A DNA stretch of 64,000 bases, taken from Antribacter gilvus (GTDB taxonomy: Bacteria > Actinomycetota > Actinomycetes > Actinomycetales > Cellulomonadaceae). Numbering within the stretch: position 1 is the first letter of the stretch; each line of letters starts with the position of its first letter. The stretch covers positions 372,001-436,000 of the forward strand of contig NZ_QXTH01000001.1 in assembly GCF_003946865.1 (NCBI RefSeq), written 5' to 3'. Shown here one piece after another: positions 8,135-15,742 of the stretch. The notes under the pieces are model-generated. The model did not search any database, was not told the origin of the DNA, and saw nothing but the letters and a program-made list of their open reading frames with translations. Made by a program: the position numbers and the translations under genes.

Positions 8135-10834
8135 ATGACCGTCCCGCTGCACTGGCTCACCCGGCACCGCGACCAGGGCGTCACCTGGGGCATGCCCTGG
8201 CCTCGCGGCCAGGTGCCCGACGTCGCCGCGCTCGCCCTGGCTGGTGCGCCCGGGGCCGTCCTGCAGTCGTGGGCGCTGGCCCGATGGCCCGACGGCAGCG
8301 TCAAGTGGTCGGGGCACGCGGTACCCGCCCTGCCACCGGACGCCGCCCCCGCGATGGTGGTGCGCCCCGTACCCACAGCGGAGGCGGGCGTGGCGGAGGC
8401 GGAGATGGACGGGCCCGAGGTGAGCGTCGTGGAGCGGGCCGACGGCGTGCTCGTCGACACCGGCGCCGCGACCTGGCTGGTGCCCCGCTCCGGCGACCTG
8501 CTCGTCGCGCGAGGCACCGTGCGCGTGGACGGTGCCGAGCGGGTGGTGCTCGACGGCGCCCGGCTGGTGTCCCTCCACCAGGACGGCCCCGACACCGACG
8601 ACTCCCGCCCCGCTCGTGCTCGCCGCACCGGCGTCGTGGAGGAGGTGGTGGTGGAGCAGCGCGGGCCGGTCCGCGCGGTGGTGCGGGTGTCGGGGCGGCA
8701 CCGGGCCGGGTCAGCCGCCTGGCTCCCCTTCACCGTCCGGCTCGTCGCCTACGCGGGGTCCACCGACCTGAGGGTCCAGCACGCCGTCGTGTGGGACGGG
8801 GACATGTCCCAGGACTTCCTCGCGGGCCTGGGCCTCGAGGCCCGCGTGCCGCTCCCCGACGAGCCGCACGACCGGCACGTGCGGATCGCCGGGCCGCAGC
8901 AGCCGGACGGCTTCTCGGGCTTCCTCACGGAGGCGGTCCGCGGGCTGACCGGCCTGCGCCGCGACCCCGGCGAGCGGTTCCGGGCGGCGCAGGTCGACGG
9001 CCGACCGGCCGGTCCCGTCGAGGAGTGGGCGCCAGCGGTCCGCGACCGGGCGCACTGGGTCCCGTGCTGGAACGACTGGACCCTCGACCAGCTCTCGCCC
9101 GACGGGTTCACCCTCCGCAAGCGGACCGCGCCGGGGCAGTCGTGGGTGACGATCCCCGGAGCCGACCGGTCGGCGGGGTACGCCTACCTCGGCGGCGCCG
9201 GCGGGGGAGTCGGCCTCGGGCTGCGCGACTTCTGGCAGCAGCACCCGGTCCGGCTCGACGTGCGCGACGCGGCGTCGGGCACCGGGACCGTCACCTGCTG
9301 GCTGTGGTCGCCGACCGCTCCCGCCATGGACCTGCGCCCCTACCACGACGGGCTCGGCCAGCACACCTACGCCGACCAGCTCGACGCGCTCGAGATCACC
9401 TACGAGGACCACGAGGACGGCTTCGCCGAGCCCCACGGGATCGCCCGCACGCACGAGCTGGTGCTGCGCGCGTACGGTGCGACGCCGTCGGGCAGCGTGC
9501 TGAGCGAGCACGTCGCCGCCCTGCACGACCCCGCCCTGCTCCAGGCCGCGCCCGAGCACCTGCACGCCGCCGGCGTGCTCGGCAGCTGGTCGCTCCCCGA
9601 CCGGTCCGTGCCTGAGGCGGCCGAGGTCGAGGACCGGCTCGACTTCCTCGCCGCCTACTTCGCCGGGCAGCGCGAGCAGCGCCGGTGGTACGGCTTCTGG
9701 GACTACGGCGACGTCATGCACGCCTACGACGCCGACCGGCACCAGTGGCGGTACGACGTCGGTGGGTACGCCTGGGACAACTCCGAGCTCTCGCCCGACC
9801 TCTGGCTCTGGTACGCCTACCTCCGCAGCGGCAGGGCCGACCTGTTCCGCCTCGCCGAGGCGATGACCCGCCACACCGGAGAGGTCGACGTCTACCACCA
9901 GGGCCCCTGGGCCGGGCTCGGCAGCCGCCACAACGTGCAGCACTGGGGCTGCTCCGCCAAGCAGCTCCGCATCTCCAACGCCGCCTACCGGCGCTTCCTC
10001 CACTACCTGACCGCCGACGAGCGTGCGGGCGAGCTCCTCGACGAGCTCGCCACGTGCGAGCAGGCCCTCCTGCAGGTGGACGCCACGCGGAAGGTCCGGA
10101 CCGACGTCTACGCCCCCGACCCGTCCGCCCTGGCCGTGGGCCTCGGCACCGACTGGGGGGCGCTCGCCGCCGCCTGGCTCACCCGCTGGGAACGGCACGG
10201 CGACACGGTCGCCCGCGACAAGCTCCTCGCCACGATGCGCGGCATCGCCGCCCTCCCCCAGGGCTTCCTCACCGGCGAGGCGCTGATGGACCTCGCCACC
10301 GGGGAGCTCGACACCACGCGCGACCGGGTGATGGTGTCGCACCTGTCGGCCGTGTTCGGGCTCGTCGAGATCTGCGACGAGCTGATCACCCTCACCGAAG
10401 GCTCGCCGCACGAGGTGCCCGGCTTCGCCGACGCCTGGCTGCGGTACTGCCTCCTCTACGGGGCCACGCCGGACGAGCAGGCCGCCGCCGTCGGGGCACC
10501 CCTGCGCGGCATCTCCCTGGTGCAGGCGCACAGCCGCCTCACCGCCTGGGCCGCCGCCCGCGTCCGGGGGACCGACCCGGCGCTCGCGGACCGGCTCGCG
10601 GACCGGGCGTGGCGGGCGTTCCGGCAGGACGAGGGGGACCAGCTCAACGTGAACGCGCTGCAGCGCGAGGCCGAGTGGCGGGTGACGCGGGTCGACGGGC
10701 CCACGGTGCTGGCCCCGGTGGACGAGGCGGCGTACGTGTCGACCAACGACGCCGCCCAGTACGGCCTGGCGGCGATCCAGCTGCTGGAGCTGCTGGGCGC
10801 GCCGCCGTCGGCCGGGGTCACCGGGGGAGCCTGA
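8135..10834 (+). CDS. YetA-like exo-rhamnogalacturonan lyase family protein (PL26-like)
   Basis: 899 aa, no signal peptide, so probably cytoplasmic. The start at 8135 has GAGAGGA six bases upstream; an in-frame ATG at 8117 overlapping the previous stop would add six residues. The N-terminus GVTWGMPWPRGQVPD followed by ARWPDGSVKWSGH matches the conserved opening of B. subtilis YetA and of the fungal exo-rhamnogalacturonan lyase PcRGLX family (PL26). The middle and C-terminal parts (WGCSAKQLRISN, an alpha-helical barrel-like region) fit that multidomain family. Role inferred: cleavage of unsaturated disaccharide units from imported RG-I oligosaccharides. It is the last gene of the YesL-LplA-LplB-YtcP operon. 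Its final 17 bases overlap the convergent DUF1961 gene. Confidence 0.78.
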   Translation: MTVPLHWLTRHRDQGVTWGMPWPRGQVPDVAALALAGAPGAVLQSWALARWPDGSVKWSGHAVPALPPDAAPAMVVRPVPTAEAGVAEAEMDGPEVSVVERADGVLVDTGAATWLVPRSGDLLVARGTVRVDGAERVVLDGARLVSLHQDGPDTDDSRPARARRTGVVEEVVVEQRGPVRAVVRVSGRHRAGSAAWLPFTVRLVAYAGSTDLRVQHAVVWDGDMSQDFLAGLGLEARVPLPDEPHDRHVRIAGPQQPDGFSGFLTEAVRGLTGLRRDPGERFRAAQVDGRPAGPVEEWAPAVRDRAHWVPCWNDWTLDQLSPDGFTLRKRTAPGQSWVTIPGADRSAGYAYLGGAGGGVGLGLRDFWQQHPVRLDVRDAASGTGTVTCWLWSPTAPAMDLRPYHDGLGQHTYADQLDALEITYEDHEDGFAEPHGIARTHELVLRAYGATPSGSVLSEHVAALHDPALLQAAPEHLHAAGVLGSWSLPDRSVPEAAEVEDRLDFLAAYFAGQREQRRWYGFWDYGDVMHAYDADRHQWRYDVGGYAWDNSELSPDLWLWYAYLRSGRADLFRLAEAMTRHTGEVDVYHQGPWAGLGSRHNVQHWGCSAKQLRISNAAYRRFLHYLTADERAGELLDELATCEQALLQVDATRKVRTDVYAPDPSALAVGLGTDWGALAAAWLTRWERHGDTVARDKLLATMRGIAALPQGFLTGEALMDLATGELDTTRDRVMVSHLSAVFGLVEICDELITLTEGSPHEVPGFADAWLRYCLLYGATPDEQAAAVGAPLRGISLVQAHSRLTAWAAARVRGTDPALADRLADRAWRAFRQDEGDQLNVNALQREAEWRVTRVDGPTVLAPVDEAAYVSTNDAAQYGLAAIQLLELLGAPPSAGVTGGA

Positions 10835-11486
10835 CCTCGAGGTCCGCGTACTCGCCGATCATCGGCGCCATCTGGCGAAGACCGAGCTTGCCGCCGCGGA
10901 GGGGCGGGCCGCCCACCGAGCCGTCGTCGTGCCAGGTCAGGCACTGGAGGCCGTCCACCGCGAAGGTCACCGTGCCGGCCAGGACGCGCAGCGTCAGACG
11001 GTAGGGGCCGCGGGCGTCGAGCACCGGGGGGATCGGGTCGGCACCCTGGGCGACCAGGTGGAAGCCGTGCGACTTGCGCAGGTTGCAGGTGTGGAACCGG
11101 CGCTCGCTCTCCCACCTGCGGCGGAAGTACGAGAGGTGGTAGGTGTCGAGGTCGCCGTGGTGGTACTGGTCGTACGGGCCGGTGCGTGGGGCGAGCGCCG
11201 GATCGAGCACGTCGCGGCCCCCGTGGCCGCGGGCATGGAAGAAGAGGATGCACAGCCCGGGCTCGTGCACGGGCCAGAAGCTCCAGGAGATCTCGACGTC
11301 CGCGGGGAGGTCCTCGGGGCACCACAGGACGATGTTCGCCGCCTGCTCGTCGGACGGCGGCCGGGTACTCTCCAGCCGGAGCCTGCCGCGGGGGAACGTG
11401 AGCGCACCATCACCCTCCAGGACGAATCCCTGCAGGTCCGCGAGGGTAGCGAGGGGATTGCGGTACAGGATGGGCTCGGAGGTCAT
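10818..11486 (-). CDS. YesU-like DUF1961 family protein
   Basis: 222 aa on the minus strand; the ATG at 11486 follows GGAGAACGACG. It is recognised as a DUF1961/YesU-type concanavalin-like beta-sandwich by NIVLWCPEDLPADVEISW, ILFFHARGHGGRD, YHHGDLDTYHLSYFRR and the C-terminal GGKLGLRQMAPMIGEYADLE. No signal peptide, so intracellular. YesU lies in the Bacillus rhamnogalacturonan cluster but has no established activity; the fold suggests binding or hydrolysis of an oligosaccharide. It converges on the YetA-like gene with a 17-bp coding overlap and diverges from an importer operon across a shared operator region. Confidence 0.78.
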   Translation of the reverse strand: MTSEPILYRNPLATLADLQGFVLEGDGALTFPRGRLRLESTRPPSDEQAANIVLWCPEDLPADVEISWSFWPVHEPGLCILFFHARGHGGRDVLDPALAPRTGPYDQYHHGDLDTYHLSYFRRRWESERRFHTCNLRKSHGFHLVAQGADPIPPVLDARGPYRLTLRVLAGTVTFAVDGLQCLTWHDDGSVGGPPLRGGKLGLRQMAPMIGEYADLEVRLPR

Positions 11487-11508
11487 CGTCGTTCTCCGTC
11501 GTCGCGAT

Positions 11509-11520
11509 TGAATCGTTACA
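11509..11520 (-). promoter_or_regulatory. LacI-type operator (RhaR-like box)
   Basis: TGAATCGTTACA lies 23 bases upstream of the DUF1961 start. It matches TGAANCGNTTCA except at one position and is one of a pair in this divergent intergenic region. Confidence 0.55.
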
Positions 11521-11541
11521 TAGGCTACCGGCCCTTGCCTC

Positions 11542-11569
11542 TTTACAAGACTCCCTCTTGGCGTATTGT
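11542..11569 (+). promoter_or_regulatory. Probable promoter of the second importer operon
   Basis: TTTACA (11542-11547) and TATTGT (11564-11569) are spaced by 16 bases in the AT-richest part of the gap. The second operator overlaps the end of the -10. Confidence 0.5.
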
Positions 11570-11579
11570 ATCGTTTCAG
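11568..11579 (+). promoter_or_regulatory. LacI-type operator (RhaR-like box)
   Basis: TGTATCGTTTCA lies just downstream of the predicted -10 of the importer operon and 59 bases from the other operator in the same gap. The right half CGTTTCA is identical to the rhaI operator. Confidence 0.6.
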
Positions 11580-11659
11580 TCGCCCGGCAAGCCGCCGGAG
11601 ACGCGAGAAAACCGCAGCAGCGGCGTCGAAGCAGACGCCGGCCGAGCAAGGAGGCTCAC

Positions 11660-12985
11660 ATGAGGATCGCGCGCAGAACGATCGGTGGAGTGGGCGTGGC
11701 CGCAGTTGCCGCGCTCGCGCTCGCCGCGTGCTCTGGCGGTACCGCCACGGACGGCGGCGGCGACGCCGCTGTCGAGCCGGTGCCCACGGACCGGGACATC
11801 ACGCTGTCCCTGGCCTGGTGGGGCAATGACGACCGCGCCGCCAAGTACGAGGAGGCCGTGGACCTGTTCGAGGAGAAGTACCCGAACATCACGGTCCAGA
11901 CCCAGTTCCAGGCGTTCCCCGACTACTGGACGGCCCGCAACACCGAGGCCGCCGGCGGTGCCCTCCCGGACGTCATCCAGATGGACCTGTCGTACCTGCG
12001 GCAGTACGCCAACAACGGCCAGCTCCTCGACCTGACCGAGCAGGTCGGCACCAACCTCAACACCGACGGCTACGACGAGTCGCTGCTGAGCGCCGGTGCG
12101 ATCGAGGGTGCCCAGTTCGGCATCCCCACGAGCACCAACACGCTCGCCCTCTTCTACAACGGTGACGTCCTCGACGGCCTCGGCGTCGAGCCGCCGGCCG
12201 AGGGCTACACGTGGGAGGACTACGCGGAGTGGGCCGCCGAGGTGCACGAGGCGGGCAAGGGCAAGGACCCGGCCATCTACGGCACCGGCGACTACACCGG
12301 CACGTTCTGGTTCTTCCTCCAGAACCTGATCCAGCAGGGCAAGGAGCCGTTCACCGCTGACGGCCAGCTCGGCTTCGACGAGGCCGACCTGAAGGAGTGG
12401 CTGGAGAGCGGCTCCGAGCTGCGCGAGGCCGGCGCCTTCTTCCCGACGGAGCGCGCGGTCCAGCTCGCACCCCTGGGCGGCTTCACGGTCAACGAGTCCG
12501 CGTCCGAGATCAGCTGGGACAACTTCCTGGCCGGCTACGTCGCCGACTCGGGCACCGACAACATCCAGATGCTCCCGGTCCCCGCGGGCCCGGACGGCTC
12601 GAAGCAGTTCTGGAAGCCGTCGATGCTGCTGTCGGCGTCGGCCAACACCAAGGAGGCTGCTGCCTCCGCCGCGCTCATCGACTTCCTGGTCAACGAGCCC
12701 GAGGTGGGTCGCATCTTCGGCACCTCCAAGGGTGTCCCGGCCGTCGCCGCCCAGCGTGACGCGATGGACGTCGAGGCCGGCTCCATCGACGAGCGCGTCC
12801 TCGCGTACGAGGAGTCCGTCGCGGAGCTCGTGACCGAGCCCGCCCCGCTGCCCGTCGAGGGCTTCGGCGCGATCGAGGGCGAGTACCTGCGACTTTCCGA
12901 GGAGCTCGGCTACGGCAACATCACCGTCGACGAGTTCGCCGAGCAGTGGTTCGCCAACGCGGCGGAGACCATCCCGCAGCCGTGA
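11660..12985 (+). CDS. Carbohydrate ABC importer binding lipoprotein (CUT1 type)
   Basis: 441 aa. The ATG at 11660 follows AAGGAGG and gives a lipoprotein signal with lipobox LALAAC (cysteine near residue 25). Mature sequence shows the CUT1 binding-protein opening DITLSLAWWGNDDRAAKYEE and the FQAFPDYWTARNTEAAGGALPD segment common in actinobacterial sugar-binding proteins. Two permease genes follow. Its position opposite the DUF1961 gene and before a PL11 lyase, and its RhaR-like operators, suggest it imports RG-I-derived oligosaccharides or their side-chain sugars; specificity cannot be read from the sequence. Confidence 0.88.
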   Translation: MRIARRTIGGVGVAAVAALALAACSGGTATDGGGDAAVEPVPTDRDITLSLAWWGNDDRAAKYEEAVDLFEEKYPNITVQTQFQAFPDYWTARNTEAAGGALPDVIQMDLSYLRQYANNGQLLDLTEQVGTNLNTDGYDESLLSAGAIEGAQFGIPTSTNTLALFYNGDVLDGLGVEPPAEGYTWEDYAEWAAEVHEAGKGKDPAIYGTGDYTGTFWFFLQNLIQQGKEPFTADGQLGFDEADLKEWLESGSELREAGAFFPTERAVQLAPLGGFTVNESASEISWDNFLAGYVADSGTDNIQMLPVPAGPDGSKQFWKPSMLLSASANTKEAAASAALIDFLVNEPEVGRIFGTSKGVPAVAAQRDAMDVEAGSIDERVLAYEESVAELVTEPAPLPVEGFGAIEGEYLRLSEELGYGNITVDEFAEQWFANAAETIPQP

Positions 12986-13008
12986 CGCTCTCGTCCTGAC
13001 GTACCGAC

Positions 13009-13037
13009 GGCGGCCCCGCGCCACGCGCGGGGCCGCC
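13009..13037 (+). terminator. Intra-operon hairpin after the binding-protein gene
   Basis: Perfect 12-base arms, GGCGGCCCCGCG and CGCGGGGCCGCC, around CCACG, between the binding-protein and permease genes. Equivalent in place to the hairpin at 6173; probably a partial terminator or mRNA-stability element. Confidence 0.65.
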
Positions 13038-13058
13038 GCCCCCCGGAGGTCCCAACTC

Positions 13059-14072
13059 ATGCCCATGACCGGTGCGGTGCCCGCTGGCCCGCCTCCCACA
13101 ACGCCCTTTCAGCACGTCCTCGGGCCGGACGGCGACGGCGAGGGTCCCGCCATCCAGGTGCCCGCCCCGCGGCGCCGGAAGGCGCGGTACAGCCCCGCGG
13201 ACGTCCGGGCAGGCTTCGCGTTCGTCTCGCCCTGGCTCATCGGCTTCGTGCTCCTGACGGCGTTCCCCATGCTCGCCTCGCTCTACCTGGCGTTCACGGA
13301 CTACAACCTCTTCCGCGACCCGCAGTGGGTCGGGATGGAGAACTTCGTCAAGCTCTTCCAGGACCCGCGGTTCCTGCAGTCGGCCCAGGTGACGGCGATC
13401 TACGTCTTCATCGGCACGCCGATCAAGCTGGCCGCGTCCCTGGGCGCCGCGCTCCTGCTCAACATGAAGCACCGTGGGCAGGGCAGCTACCGCTCGATCT
13501 TCTACGTGCCCTCGCTGATCGGCGCGAGCGTCTCGATCGCCATCGTCTGGAAGGCGATGTTCATCGACGACGGCATCGTCGACAAGATCCAGACGGGTCT
13601 CGGCTTCCCCGCCGGCGGCTGGGTGGGCGACCCCGGCATGACCATGCCGATGATGATCCTGCTCGCGGTGTGGACGTTCGGCGCCCCGACGGTCATCTTC
13701 CTGGCGGGCCTCAAGCAGATCCCGGCCGAGCTGTACGAGGCCGCGGACTGCGACGGCGCCGGCCGGCTCCGCAAGTTCTGGAACATCACCGTGCCGATGC
13801 TCTCGCCGGTGGTCTTCTTCAACCTGCTGATGGAGACGATCAACGCCTTCCAGGTGTTCAGCTCCGCGTTCATCATCTCCGGCGGCACCGGTGGCCCGGC
13901 AGGGTCCACCCTCTTCTACACGCTGTACCTGTACATCCGCGGCTTCCAGGACTTCCGGATGGGCTACGCCTCGGCGATGGCCTGGGTCCTGGTGGTGGTG
14001 GTCGGCCTGCTCACGGCGGTGCTGTTCCGCACGTCCCGGAGCTGGGTCCACTACACGGGAGACGAGAAATGA
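13059..14072 (+). CDS. Carbohydrate ABC importer permease (MalF-type)
   Basis: 337 aa. The ATG at 13059 has CGGAGG upstream; a second ATG at 13065 is possible. A long cytoplasmic proline-rich N-terminus (about 45 residues) precedes FAFVSPWLIGFVLLTAFPML, the usual first helix of MalF/UgpA-type permeases. The EAA loop reads YEAADCDGAGRLRKFWNITV. The stop overlaps the next start (ATGA), coupling it to the MalG-type partner. Confidence 0.9.
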   Translation: MPMTGAVPAGPPPTTPFQHVLGPDGDGEGPAIQVPAPRRRKARYSPADVRAGFAFVSPWLIGFVLLTAFPMLASLYLAFTDYNLFRDPQWVGMENFVKLFQDPRFLQSAQVTAIYVFIGTPIKLAASLGAALLLNMKHRGQGSYRSIFYVPSLIGASVSIAIVWKAMFIDDGIVDKIQTGLGFPAGGWVGDPGMTMPMMILLAVWTFGAPTVIFLAGLKQIPAELYEAADCDGAGRLRKFWNITVPMLSPVVFFNLLMETINAFQVFSSAFIISGGTGGPAGSTLFYTLYLYIRGFQDFRMGYASAMAWVLVVVVGLLTAVLFRTSRSWVHYTGDEK

Positions 14073-14983
14073 GCACAGTCGCCGAGGCCGTCGCCTCCAC
14101 CCGTCCCGACGTCGGCGGCGCCGGCCGTCGCCGAGCACAGGCGCAGACGCGGCGCAGCGTGAAGTCGGTGATCTTCCACCTCGCGGCCGTGGCCGCGTCC
14201 ATCGTGGTGCTGTACCCGGCCGCGTGGATGGTCATGTCGTCGCTCAAGCCGTCCAACGACATCGTCGGCAACACCAGCCTGCTCCCCGAGACCTGGACGC
14301 TGGAGAACTACGTCAAGGCGTTCGGCGGCATCGGCGGCGTGGAGTTCTCGACGTTCTTCGGGAACTCGGTGCTGCTCGCGGTCCTGTCGGTGGTGGGCAC
14401 CGTCGTCTCCACGACGGTGGTCTCCTACGCCTTCGCCCGCATCCCGTTCCCCGGCCGGAACGCCATGTTCGCGATCATGATCGGCACGCTCCTGCTGCCG
14501 TTCCACGTCGTGATCATCCCGCAGTACATCCTGTTCAACCAGCTCGGGATGGTGAACACCTACCTGCCGCTGCTGGTCGGGAAGTTCCTGGCCACGGAGG
14601 CGTTCTTCATCTTCCTCATGGTCCAGTTCATCCGTGGCATCCCACGCGAGCTGGACGAGGCGGCCCGGATCGACGGCTGCGGCCACGGCCGGACGTTCGT
14701 GTCGATCATGCTGCCGCTCATGCGGCCGGCCATCATCACCACGTCGATCTTCACCTTCATCGGGTCGTGGAACGACTTCATGGGCCCGCTGCTGTACCTC
14801 AAGCGGCCCGACCTCTACCCGCTGCCGATCGCGCTGCGCCAGTACGTGGACCAGACCACCACGTCGGACTACGGCGCGCAGATGGCCATGGCGGTGCTCT
14901 CGCTGCTGCCGGTGCTGATCTTCTTCGTGATCTTCCAGCGGTACATCATCGCCGGCGTCGCGACGCAGGGCCTGAAGGGCTGA
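14069..14983 (+). CDS. Carbohydrate ABC importer permease (MalG-type)
   Basis: 304 aa; the ATG at 14069 overlaps the upstream stop by 4 bp. Motifs: YPAAWMVMSSLKPSNDIVG after the first helix, ARIPFPGRN, LPFHVVIIPQYILF and the EAA loop EAARIDGCGHGRTFVSIMLP. These define a MalG/UgpE-type inner-membrane subunit of a CUT1 importer. It is followed after two bases by a GTG of the DUF624-like gene. Confidence 0.9.
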   Translation: MSTVAEAVASTRPDVGGAGRRRAQAQTRRSVKSVIFHLAAVAASIVVLYPAAWMVMSSLKPSNDIVGNTSLLPETWTLENYVKAFGGIGGVEFSTFFGNSVLLAVLSVVGTVVSTTVVSYAFARIPFPGRNAMFAIMIGTLLLPFHVVIIPQYILFNQLGMVNTYLPLLVGKFLATEAFFIFLMVQFIRGIPRELDEAARIDGCGHGRTFVSIMLPLMRPAIITTSIFTFIGSWNDFMGPLLYLKRPDLYPLPIALRQYVDQTTTSDYGAQMAMAVLSLLPVLIFFVIFQRYIIAGVATQGLKG

Positions 14984-14985
14984 GC

Positions 14986-15684
14986 GTGGCACGCGCCCCG
15001 AGGGGGACCGGCGGCGCGCCGGGCGACGGGGACCGCCCGGCCGCCCGGCGCACCCGGGCACGCGCCGGTGGGTTCCACCGGGCGTTCGAGCTGTTCGGCG
15101 AGACGCTGCTGGTCGGCGTCCTTGTCGCACTCGGGAGCGTGCTCGTGATCACCGCGGTGCCGTCTGTCGCTGTGGGTGTGGCCCACCTCCGCCGCCATGT
15201 CGCGGGCGGGGACACCACGTTCGGACGGCTCGGGCACGAGTGGGTGGCCGCCGTGCGGGACCTGTGGCTGCCCGGGCTCACGCTCGTCGGCGCGGGCCTC
15301 GTCGTGGCCGCCAACGCCGAGCTCACCGCGACGGGCGCCCTCCCCGGCGCCGACGCCGTCCGCTGGGTGACGTGGGTGGCGGGGGCGGCCGCCGTCGTCG
15401 TCCACCTGCGGGCGGCCGGGGCCTGGACCCGGGCCGACGGCGAACCGGGCGAGCCCGGCGGACCGGGCGGGCCCGGCAGGCCGCGCGGCACGCGAGCCCT
15501 CGCGGCCGGCTGGGCCGCGACCCGCGACGACCTGACCGGGTCGGCGCTGCTCGTGACCGCCCTCGGGCTGGTCGCGGTGCTCGTATGGATGTACGGGCTG
15601 TTCACGATCATCGTGGGCGGCCTGCTCTGTCTCGCGGTGGTGGGCGTGGAAGCCCGCCGCCGCGAGCCCCCCTCGTCGAGGTAG
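14986..15684 (+). CDS. Integral membrane protein, DUF624-like
   Basis: 232 aa. The GTG at 14986 starts two bases after the MalG-type stop and has GAAGGG upstream. A cationic N-terminus is followed by FHRAFELFGETLLVGVLVALGSVLVI, at least four hydrophobic segments, a Gly/Pro-rich loop near residues 147-165, and a final helix LFTIIVGGLLCLAVVGVEARR. The layout and HLRRHVAG loop resemble the YesL/DUF624 family, which also opens the neighbouring RG-I operon, but similarity is weak and the assignment tentative. Probably an importer accessory. Its TAG stop lies inside a dispersed palindromic repeat. Confidence 0.6.
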   Translation: MARAPRGTGGAPGDGDRPAARRTRARAGGFHRAFELFGETLLVGVLVALGSVLVITAVPSVAVGVAHLRRHVAGGDTTFGRLGHEWVAAVRDLWLPGLTLVGAGLVVAANAELTATGALPGADAVRWVTWVAGAAAVVVHLRAAGAWTRADGEPGEPGGPGGPGRPRGTRALAAGWAATRDDLTGSALLVTALGLVAVLVWMYGLFTIIVGGLLCLAVVGVEARRREPPSSR

Positions 15685-15707
15685 TGCCCTCGTCCGACGA
15701 AGGCACT
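15685..15707 (+). terminator. Near-perfect palindrome of the GAGGTAGTGCC repeat family
   Basis: GTGCCCTCGTC and its near complement GACGAAGGCAC begin directly after the TAG stop. The wider context CGAGGTAGTGCC...GGCACTGTCCCGGCG resembles palindromes at 20354, 20407, 32906 and 36377. It probably acts as a weak terminator between the importer operon and the PL11 gene. Confidence 0.55.
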
Positions 15708-15742
15708 GTCCCGGCGTTCGCATCGAGAATGGGAGTACAACG

